From: Udeniomyces pyricola
Lineage: Eukaryota > Basidiomycota > Tremellomycetes > Cystofilobasidiales > Mrakiaceae
DNA length: 64,000 nt
Assembly: GCA_039545295.1 (NCBI GenBank)
Contig: BCIK01000003.1
Coordinates: 682,001 to 746,000, forward strand
Reading direction: 5' to 3'
Shown: piece by piece, positions 55,367 to 64,000 of the stretch
How the letters are laid out: each line of letters begins with the position of its first letter
Position numbering within the stretch: the stretch's first letter is position 1
Translations under genes and position numbers: made by a program
The notes under the pieces: generated by a model
What the model was told of the DNA's origin: nothing
Database searches by the model: none
What the model saw: only the letters and a program-made list of their open reading frames with translations

Positions 55367-58161
55367 ATGCTTCTCTTTGTGCCTCACCAGCTGCGTCTAT
55401 CTCGTGTATCGCTTCGACCATGCTACGCTCTCAGTCGCTACTCAACCTTTCATACATCCATCGTACCTCCATCGACAGCAGTCATCGCGTCCGCTCCCCC
55501 GCCTTCAGATGACCACCTTGTATTCTCACTCACGCCGACTACTTTGAGTGATACTTCCGTCGCTGCCGTTACCAAGGATTCCCCTAATCACGATCCATCA
55601 ACTTGGTCGTCAAAATCGTCGTCTACGCCTTCGCTTGACACGCTTACTGGACAAGATGCGATCTCGGTCGACTCGCTCATGACCGCAGTGGTGGAGAACG
55701 GTCAGGCCAGTGCAGCATCAGGTGTCCCTTGGTCCCTCGTCGCGGCCGCCCTCGTAGGTCTCCCCGTGATCCTTTGGTCGTACAAGGTTAGTGCATTCGC
55801 AGACAACTCACTCAGGAATTTCTCCCGACAGGGCACGTTACTCACCGATGAATAAGATACACCTTTGAGCGCAACTGATGAACCTCGTTTGGAACTCCAC
55901 ATTCTTCCGATGACGCTTGTGTGATGACATTGTCGGGTTCTTTTTTCTTGTGGTTTGGATGTAAGCACAGTGTGCAATGATGATTCTGTTCCAGCGTTCC
56001 ATCATTTACATGGGTTATCTCCCCCCATTGTCAAGGACGACAGTAAGGCCCAACTTTGAATCTCCTCTCACACCCCCCCTTCACCATTGCAAGATATCGA
56101 CGTCAATAAACACACTCTTTTTCTGCAAGCTGTCAACACTATCCTCACGTGCATTTTATCCATCTCAGTTCATCTAGTTCGATCCTAGCTCCACATCCTC
56201 AGGGACACGCGTCCGATCATCTCAGTTAACGCCCAGCCTTCGTTGTGCTGATTCCTTTTCTCTTTCTCTCTTCCACGTTTTCCCTTTCAGAGGTTCGATC
56301 CGAATGATCCCGCCGCGAGGGGACTGGATGTGAGAGAAGTCGAGGTTGAGAGCGAACCTCACGGGAGAGTCACGCTTCGAGGTCTCGAGATTCGACCGGT
56401 GTCGAAGCTGGCAGCCCAGCAGCGACCCAAGATACCCTCCGCTTCCTCTCTCGATGTCGGTGCACTCTCAGGTGGCTCTCAAAGGGATGAAAGGAACGAT
56501 CAGCTAGAGAAGTTGGGACCAGAGAATGTCGTGATATATTTTCAGGTCAGTTTGAAGCGGCTCCCCTCCCCCTTCCTAATTCGTTACTTCTCTCTCTATG
56601 TTTGTCTATGCGTGGATTGGCTCTTGTAGCCTTGAGCGAAAGCTGTCTTGGAGATCCCTTGTCTACCATAAGGCTGATGGCGATTTTCGTTTTCTTTCTG
56701 TCTCTTCGTTTTGGTTTTCTTTCTCTCTTTCTCTTCTTTTCTCTTCTTTCTTCTTCTTCTGTTGTTTCACTTGGGTGGCTCGGTCACTTTGGGGTAATCT
56801 CTTTTCCTCTTCTTCACGTTTTGCCTATCGTACGTTTGCAGGGAAACATGGGTTCACCTCTCGGTCGACTCCCCAAATTCCGTCATCTCCTCACCTCTCC
56901 TCACTCCCCATTCTCCTCCTCCTCCTCATCAAACCACTCATCGCCTCCTCCTTCCTCTCTCTCTAACCACCTTTCCTCTACCCGTCAAACAAAGCTACAT
57001 ATACACCAACGCCCCCATACCTACATCCTCGCCATCCCTCCACGTTCTTACTATCTCTCCACGAACCGAACGCCAACCCAGTCAGGTCTCCTCCAAGATT
57101 ACAAGGCCGTGTTGGCGTATGCGGAGAGGATGTATCCTGACGCGAGACGGATCGTGTATGGTCATTCGTTGGGTGGTGCTGCGGCGTGTTGTTTGTTGAA
57201 TAGGTTACCGAGTCGGCTTGATCATCATCATGATCATCCTTCGGTTCCGTCGACGCCTGATGATCGACTCTCGACCGACGTTTCACCGGCATCACCATCA
57301 CCACCAACAACAACAACAACGACGACAACAGCATTCACCACAAAGACCTCGTCCCATGGTTCCACAATAAGCGACGACGACGGCGACGACCTCATCCACA
57401 TCGACGCCCTCATCCTAGAAAACCCCTTCCCTTCTATTCCCCGGATGGTAAAATCGATGTACCCTCAACGGTGGCTTCCCTATCACTACTTGGGTCCCTT
57501 TGCGATCGATCGATGGGATGCCTTCGATGCCCTCTCCACTCCATCACCATCCTTCTTCAAATCACCTCCTCCTTCTCTTTCCGGGTCGAGTAAGGGGTTG
57601 ATGGACTCTCGGTCTTCCTCATCGACCGCCGCCGCCGTCGACGCCGCTGGAGGGCGAGAGAGGAGAAGGAGGATGAGGAGTGTGTTGATGGATGTTCCGA
57701 TCTTGTTTGTATCGAGTGAGAAGGATTCGGTCGTCCCATCGTCGTTGGTTCGAGAGATGTATCAAGCTCGTCGGGTACAACAACAACAGCAGCAGCAGCA
57801 AGAGCAACAGGAGTTCGACTTACCACGAGACAAAGGAAAAGAAAAAGGGGACGTCGACCAAAGTTCGACCTCTCTATCATCGCTGCTAATCAGTCACGAT
57901 CCCAAAGTTCCTCTCTCATCATCATCATCATCATCATCATCATCAGCCTCTTCTACCGGTATTCTTCCTTCTTCCTGCCATCTACAACCATCCTCCTCCT
58001 CCCAACCTTCGAACCCACCGAACCCTCATCATCGGCCTCATCCAACCCCCACCGAATGGTTGAGTATCCCTGGGGCGACGCACGATGATGCTTGGTCGAG
58101 CGCGAAACGGACCTGGGGCGAAGGCGTCAAGGCGTTCCTCGATCGATCATCGCTACGCTAG
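55367..58161 (+). CDS. BEM46/YNL320W-like alpha/beta hydrolase with N-terminal membrane anchor
   Basis: Serine hydrolase of the BEM46/ABHD13 type, probably membrane bound. Four exons, 55367-55786, 55971-56042, 56291-56545 and 56842-58161, join in phase 0 to give 688 residues. The first 25 residues are Arg-rich without acids and could target mitochondria. One hydrophobic segment near residues 120-138 (WSLVAAALVGLPVILWSYK) follows. The 72-base exon 2 gives QRSIIYMGYLPPLSRTT, a family hallmark. Then come VIYFQGNMGSPLGRLPKF, the nucleophile GHSLGGAA, ENPFPSIPRMVKSMYP, VPILFVSSEKDSVVPSSL (catalytic Asp) and GATHDDAW (catalytic His). Long Ser, His, Thr and Gln runs sit between catalytic blocks. The substrate is unknown. 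Confidence 0.85.
57916..57945 (+). repeat. TCA triplet repeat coding for Ser in the hydrolase gene
   Basis: About ten units in frame encode a Ser run. A CAA/CAG stretch at about 57778-57812 encodes a Gln run nearby. Both lie between the catalytic Asp and His blocks. Confidence 0.8.
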
Positions 58162-58734
58162 TACGTACGTATTGGCACTCGAGAAGAAGGATCTGAAACC
58201 AGGAAGCTGGTTGGGAAGAAGGAAAAAAAAAGGGGGGCGATGAACGCAAATCAGAAAGGAAACGGATATATATATATATACATTGGTATATTTGTGTATG
58301 AGTATTAGAAGAACTGAGTTCGATTTGATGAAAAGAGCATCAAGATCGGATTTTATATATATATCATTGTCATCATTATTTTGCAAGTTCGATTTTCACA
58401 GTCCGATGCGAATCGAGCTGGTATGTCAAAATCTCGTTCAGCTAGGCTATATATATATATATTCAAGTGCCCGTGAAAGAAATGGACGCTCTCCTGCCGC
58501 TGTACTCGCATGCATCAAACTTTTCCAGATTCTGCTTGGGGCTGCAGATCCCAAGTTCACTTGGGCTTATAGAATGTCAGGATGAAAGAGACCGCACAGT
58601 AACAACAACAACAAGTATATATGTAAAGTAAGAAGAACGTAGGCAGACAGACACACACAGTCCATCTCTCTCTCTCTCTCTCCTTCCCCCCCCCCCCTCT
58701 TCTCCTGACTTCCCTTTCAAACCCCCCTTTTAAA
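58162..58734. other. Convergent intergenic region between the hydrolase and capping protein genes
   Basis: No gene seen. TATA dinucleotide runs at about 58266-58281, 58353-58363 and 58449-58462; a CT repeat at about 58665-58682 followed by a C run at about 58687-58697, next to the capping-protein stop. Confidence 0.5.
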
Positions 58735-61244
58735 TCAAACCTGAGCCTCAACTTCCCCTCGGACCCCCGATCCCCCTCCGATTCCCTTCCCAAGCCTATA
58801 CCCACCGACTTTTTCCCACTCCATCTTCTGCCTCGTCACCGGCAAAGCGCGACGGAGACTCTTGAAGCTACCCCCCGCGAGCTCCTCGAGTTGGGCGTTG
58901 ATACTCGATTGAGCATCGGCTTCAACGAGGGAAACTTGTTTGAGCAAGGCAGACGGCGTAAAGGGAGAAGGGAGGGGGAACGAAGGGAGGGTAAGGGTAT
59001 GGAGTTGGACCTGGCAGAATAAATAAGAAAAACGATGGGCCGGGAGGTGGAGGGGTTGTTGTTTTTGAAGTCGAGTTTGAACGTAAGCCAAGCTGCTACA
59101 TCCATCTCACACTGGAATCCGACCCCTTGTTTAGACCCCATCTTCCCTTCAAACATCCCCAACACGAGATGCCTCCCCCCCCCTCCTTTTCCTTTTTACC
59201 GGTATTTCCATTGGGAGATCGCTTTGAACAATTAAGCCAGTCCAGATGAGCTGCAAGAACAAAAAAACGTACGTTGCCCGCCTCGTAATAATGCACGAGA
59301 ACCTCGATCTTGCCTTCGACCACGTCCTTTGAAAGATCAATGGCGTAGCTCGAGCGCCACCGGCCGGTCCTGAACGCAGAAGAAGAAAAGGAAATACAAA
59401 CAGGTACGGGAAACGAAGTAGAGGACAAAGCAAAGGTATGGGAATAGAAGGAGGAAAGGAGGGGGAGGAAATTCAAGATATCGGTGAGCTTTCTCTTTTT
59501 TTTTACGACAGGCCCCTGTTTTCTGTCGTCGGTCAACGATCACTCATGGAAGACAAACTCATACATGTAGTTCTCGATGAAGATAGTGAAAGGAAAAAAA
59601 AAATAAAAAATCACGAGGACGAACCAAAAGTTGGCGGTCGAGTAGCGATGACCCGATGTGATGAGGGTATATTTTCCCTGCTCAACCTGCCGCGACACAG
59701 GACCTGTCTGGATGTCGTCGCCCGTTGACAGTTTATCTCCAGCTTCGTCTGTAGGAAGAGACACTGGAGGTGCAACGGCGGTAGAGATATCGGATCCGGT
59801 AGCGACCGAAGCTGGTTCGGCTATAGGCGATGACGTCTCTTTAGCCTCTTCTTCCACTTTTGCCTCGTCGAGGACCTGTTCCAAAGGCTCGCCTGCTTGA
59901 ACCTCTTCCAGCTGCTCCATTGTCACCTCCACAGGCGGCTCAACCTTTTCAACCCCCTTCTCCCCTTCCTGGTCCTCGGCGATCTGGACATCGTCTCCAA
60001 CGGACTCGTCAGGCTTTCCTTTCCCTTCCTCCAAAGTCTGAGCCATGACCTCGTCCTCCCTCTCGTCCCCAACATCCACATTGAGGTGTTCCTCAACGTC
60101 CTTTGCCATCTCGGCCACTTGATCGGCCGTTTCAACAAGGGCGACTTCGGTTGCAACATCGGGTGTCTTGGTCTCTCCTCCTTCATTAACGATCGCAGAT
60201 GATTCAGGAGCGGCGACATTGTCCGTGGTGGCCTCGACCGTCGGCTTGTCGACCTCGTTGAGCTCGCTGACATCAGGCTCGGACACGATATGAGGGCTCT
60301 GATTGTCCTGGGTTGAGGGAGCAACAGCTGGTGGTAGGAAAGATGGCAAGATGGCTCCAGCGCCAAGCGAAAAGTGATTGGAGATGTAGGCTGAGAGGGG
60401 TTGCTCGAAAGAGGAGCTACGATCACAGAACCAAGAAACCTCATCGTCAGTATGTGACAAAGACGTCCAGATCAAGGAGATATGTAAGGGGGAAGGGAGT
60501 CTGCCTACATGAAGGACGTGGCTTCTTCGGGGATGGAGATGGGTTCAAGAGACGAGGCGACCTGACGGGGAAAAAGGAGATGAGCATGTTAGGCGAGTTG
60601 ATCGAGGAGAACGTTCTACTACCTGTGGACAATTGAACGACTGACGAGAGTGGAATGGTCAAAGGCAAAGCTTTGGTTGGATCTCGGATCGTAGTAGCGA
60701 TGGGTAGGCTCGGTAGACAAGAGGGCAGCCTCGGCAATGACGGTCTATCCGGGATTGAGAATCAGAAGCAGAGAGCGATGAGCATCCAGGCCGAGGCGAC
60801 GGTGCTCGAACGAGACGCGGTAAGGCCGTTAACCTGAGGGCGATCGAGTTGAATGCGACAAACCTTGTGGCTGGAGTGGGGGATATCGATGACGGTGAAC
60901 TGTTCGTGGTTGTACTGGGCGAGGGCTGGTCGAACGGCAGTGTGGAAGATGCGATCGTCGTCGAGGATGAGCTGGACGTCTGATGGGGATGGATGAGAAC
61001 AGAGAATGAGTGAGTGGACAGGATGGAGCGCATGTGTAGAGGAGGAATGAGGGTACGGAGGGCAAGCCAGAAAGCTGATAGATGGCTAGGGGAGTAGGAT
61101 CCATATGATCAAGCGGATTGACTGACCGTTGAGGACGTCGTTGATCTCGCCGGGCGGAGCTTGGAGGATGAAGGACTTGACGATTTGTTGCTTTTGGTCG
61201 TTGTCAAGCTGGGTGAGTTGGGGTTGATCGTCGTCGTAGTCCAT
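58735..61244 (-). CDS. CAP1: F-actin capping protein alpha subunit with large acidic insert
   Basis: Alpha subunit of CapZ, which with the beta subunit caps actin filament barbed ends. The N terminus has QQIVKSFILQAPPGEINDVL and VQLILDDDRI, EQFTVIDIP, then RYYDPRSNQSFAFDHSTL, all in family order. SSSFEQPLSAYISNHFSLGA begins the central part. The C-terminal half, KYTLITSGHRYSTANFW, then TGRWRSSYAIDL, GKIEVLVHYYEAGN, VQLHTL and FKSLRRALPVTRQKMEWEKV, is canonical. Between SLGA and KYTL lies an insert of about 225 residues (60357-59675), rich in Glu, Asp, Val and Ala, where usual family members have only a few residues. It is an open frame without clear splice sites removing it. Start is the Met of MDYDDDQPQLTQLD. 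Divergent from the Derlin gene. Confidence 0.92.
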
Positions 61245-61556
61245 GGCTGGTGAAAATGGGTGATGTGGTGCGCTGCTGGGGACAAGGGAGAACAGGGGGG
61301 AAGGAAGATGCTGCTCGTACTAGTATATAGTCTACTTGTATAGTCTGTAGGAAGTCGGGCGCGCGGTGATCATGATGATGTGACATGCCGAACAGCCAAC
61401 TCGTAGCACAGCACAGCACAGCCCACTACACCCGCAGTCGTGATCATATATTTCATGAGTCGACTCATCGATCACTCCACTTCAACGTCACCATCACCAA
61501 CTACGTGCTGCTAAGCTCTGATAGAATATATAACACCTCCATCCTCATCCATCGCC
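61245..61556. promoter_or_regulatory. Shared divergent upstream region of CAP1 and the Derlin gene
   Basis: 312 bases between opposite starts. TATA-like words at about 61322-61327 (CAP1 side) and 61527-61532 (Derlin side, about 25 bases before its ATG). Role inferred. Confidence 0.4.
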
Positions 61557-63149
61557 ATGCCCAACGTCGACCAATGGTACATCGATTTTCCTCCTCCTCC
61601 AACATCAGCTCACATCAAAACCGGAAGCTAACCATTCCTCACTCACTCCCCTCAGGATTACCGACATCCCACCCATCACCCGATACTGGCTCGTCTCCGC
61701 CGTCGTCCTCAGCATCTCCGTCGTTCGTGTTCCCAAGCGTTCGCCTCCAATAAACGATCGCCTAAAGGCCCTTGGTGCCGTTCTAAATTGTCTTCGAACC
61801 TAAGCTGATATTCTCATGATCAATTCCAATACGTCTTTAACTCTTTGACTCGTTGGCGTTTCCTCTTCCCACGCGTCTAACCTTTGTCTTTGGTTCCTCT
61901 CTGAAAGCAATGCAAGCTTGTGTCGCCTCTTCGCCTCTACTTTTCACTCGACACCACCTTCAGAGACCTTGAGGTTCGTCCTCATCACTGACAAACACCC
62001 ATACCTTTCGTCATCAGTCCATGTTGATCAACTCTCTGGCTACTCATACTTGCCACAGCTTTGGAGGCCGTTTACAACGTTTCTCTACTTTGGCCGTGAG
62101 TGCTCCTGGATCGACGTTGGACCACGTCGTGCCATGATGGGTGGACTCACGTCAGACCTTATTCCCACCTCGAACCTCTGTTCTCCTCATCCTCAGCTCC
62201 TGGCATCGATTTCGTCATGCATCTCTTCTTTGTGTGAGCGAGACAGTCCCGTTCCCCCTTCCTGTTTGCCTTGTGCGACTAGATACCTGCTCAACATATC
62301 GTTGACTTGCACTCACGTTTGACCATGTAGTATGCGTTACTCTCGTTTACTCGAAGAGGCTTCATTCTCTTCCAAGCCGGCCGACTTTCTCTGGCTCATG
62401 ATTCTGTGTTCGCTAGGCTTGCTGGTACGTTTGAGTTCCCCTCCCTTTCTGAGATCGATCGCGGCTTCCTTGTCTTGCACAGGGAATGATGAATATCTTG
62501 TCTCGCTTTTCCCCCTCCTCGTCTAGACGCTTTCATCTATGCTGGCCATGCCAGTACTCTCTGCTCCTCTTGGCTCTGCAATCATCTACGTCTGGGCTCG
62601 ACGTAATCCCTCTGTCAACATGAGCATCATGGGTATCATCACGTAAATTCGCCTTTCTTGGTCCTCTTGATGATCCTTATTTCCTCTTGATCTACTCCTT
62701 AACTCTTCTCTTTCTCTCTTTCTCTATCTCATCCTTGTGATTTCACTCACTCCAGAGTCTCTGCATCTTACCTTCCCCTCGTGCTCATTGGGTTCTCTTA
62801 CTTCATCAACGGTGGGAAAAGCGCGGCCATCGGGGACATTGTGCGTTTCCTGATTTTCACTGACGTTGCCGAGGGTGACCGACCAGATTTGGATGCTCCT
62901 TCAAACGACATTGCTGATCTTGCGCTTCCACCCTTGGCCTTTTCTTTTCGATCCATCCAGATGGGCTGCCTTGTCGGCCATGCGTACTATTTTGCGCAAG
63001 ACATTTGGCCTCTGGAGCTTGGGAGCCAAGGCAAAGGTCTACTCGAAACGCCCCGATTGCTGTCCGTCGTGTTGTGTGTTTTGATTGTGCAGTGCCTCGG
63101 AGATGAGCTCGAGACTAATCATGTGTTTGGTTCTCTGTCGGATTTATAG
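61557..63149 (+). CDS. Derlin (Der1-family ERAD membrane protein)
   Basis: Rhomboid-like ER membrane protein that helps retrotranslocate misfolded proteins for degradation. Eight or more exons join in phase. The first coding exon is 20 bases (MPNVDQW), followed by ITDIPPITRYWLVSAVVLSI. Next are CKLVSPLRLYFSLDTTFRDL, LWRPFTTFLYFG, GIDFVMHLFF and MRYSRLLEEASFSSKPADFL, where the WR motif and the R-x-SRxLEE block are diagnostic. APLGSAIIYVWARRNPSVNM and ASYLPLVLIGFSYFINGGKS, then MGCLVGHAYYFAQDIWPLEL with LLETPRLL, complete the fold. The C-terminal end after LLETPRLL may include one more short intron. About 260 residues. Active-site Ser/His of rhomboid proteases are not apparent, as expected for Derlins. 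Confidence 0.93.
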
Positions 63150-63613
63150 GAGCCGATTGGTCGATGGTCCTTAGGTGGTGGTAGGAGGGGGGATGATTGA
63201 GGCAGACTGTTGTTACTGCGTTGTGAAAGTGATGTACGTCATCATGCAATGTCGGGTGTTCCAAGTGATAAGCTGTGCAAGGTGGATCCGTGAGGAGGAG
63301 TCCATGGGCGCATATAGACAGCACGCCACTTGGACCTGTACCTTGGCGCCGATTGGGATGGGTGATGACGAGGAGACGGTGATGATGAGGATGATGATGA
63401 GACTATATATCCATGTGTATAAATACATGATGATGGTGGGTGATCTCTGGTGGATGGCGGTATACATATATATATGAGAATGACGGGCAAGCGTTCCTTT
63501 CTTTCTTCGCTACAACTCGTCTCTCCCGTGCCCTTTCGGTCGTCCCCTCAACCACATTCAACTCACATCCCATCCATCCATCCCCCGTTCCCCCCTCATC
63601 CCCATCACTCACA
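63150..63613. other. Intergenic region before the last gene
   Basis: TATA-like runs at about 63403-63409 and 63462-63476, and a C/T-rich leader at about 63490-63610. GAT-type triplets near 63361-63402. No gene seen. Confidence 0.45.
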
Positions 63614-64000
63614 ATGTCTTACGCTGCCGTCGCCGCCGCCCACGCTCCTCCCCCCTCTGAGCAGGTCCGTCCATCCACCATCTCCTCCAATCTTGCTCAA
63701 CCATCAACTCACGCCAGCCATCTCTTCCTCCCTTCCTCTCTCTTCCCGTCTCCCTCCCCCTCCCTTGCCCTTGATCTGCCTCTCTCCAACTCTCCCTCCT
63801 CATCTTCACCCCCATCCAACTTGTTCACACTCTAGCCCCAACCTGATCAGGCTCTTCTCGAGGGTCACTTCAACGGAGAGACCCCCGCCGCTATCCACAC
63901 CGGACAGGCTGGCGTCACCGTCGTCGACCACGACTTCAAGGAGGTCAGTCCCTGCGTCGTCTTATGTTCGACTGATCCTTCCACTTCCATCCACCTTCAT
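63614..64000 (+). CDS. 5' end of a protein of unknown function (continues past the window)
   Basis: Exon 1 (63614 to about 63664) gives MSYAAVAAAHAPPPSEQ. After a C/T-rich intron, exon 2 (about 63836-63942) gives PQPDQALLEGHFNGETPAAI, then HTGQAGVTVVDHDFKE, before a GTCAGT donor. The Ala/Pro-rich N terminus resembles conserved basidiomycete proteins I recall only vaguely. No domain can be named from this fragment. The start is supported by the TATA words and pyrimidine leader upstream. Confidence 0.55.

Noticed and set aside
59540..60475. The long acidic open frame as a separate gene
   Set aside because: Both of its ends carry capping protein alpha blocks that join in phase to the flanking exons, so it is a central exon of CAP1.

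Overview
The window is nuclear DNA of an intron-rich fungus, most likely a basidiomycete and perhaps a yeast-like Pucciniomycotina; the subphylum is a weak inference from gene style. Almost every gene is split by short GT-AG introns, mostly about 40 to 330 bases, with strong C/T tracts on the sense strand. Genes alternate strands, intergenic gaps are short, and the recognised proteins are eukaryotic housekeeping factors. I see no transposon, rRNA, CRISPR array or bacterial operon. Gene models were joined by hand from splice sites and reading phase, so exon edges are proposals. Gene names rest on motif recognition without a database search.

Layout from left to right: an ABCC-type transporter (5' part outside the window, to 6382, +); Golgi SNARE BOS1 (7211-8769, +); RNA polymerase II subunit RPB3 (12018-9664, -), divergent from the Fe-S assembly factor NAR1 (12362-14876, +); an AAAP amino-acid transporter (16116-19441, +); a class I methyltransferase (20220-21823, +); the mRNA export factor GLE1 (25315-22699, -), divergent from diphthamide methyltransferase DPH5 (25580-27315, +); an RS-rich protein (29970-27678, -); the centromeric histone CENP-A (32163-30966, -), divergent from the U3 snoRNP protein UTP5 (32757-35463, +); a MAU2/Scc4-like cohesin loader (35796-40267, +); VTA1 (43192-41123, -), a small unknown gene (43800-43365, -) and an ArfGAP (46109-43821, -), the last divergent from a MED16-like Mediator subunit (46385-50831, +); a Ser/Pro-rich unknown protein (52035-54425, +); a BEM46-like alpha/beta hydrolase (55367-58161, +); the F-actin capping protein alpha subunit with a large acidic insert (61244-58735, -), divergent from a Derlin (61557-63149, +); and the 5' end of one more gene (63614 to the window end, +).

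The genes do not form one pathway. Several serve chromosome segregation (CENP-A, MAU2), transcription and ribosome or RNA work (RPB3, MED16-like, UTP5, GLE1) or membrane traffic (BOS1, ArfGAP, VTA1, Derlin). Five divergent pairs share intergenic regions of about 260 to 590 bases and may be co-regulated. I found no clearly new multi-gene system. The most unusual items are the CENP-A tail, the roughly 225-residue acidic insert in capping protein alpha, the strand-biased pyrimidine runs in introns, and a small spliced gene of unknown family.
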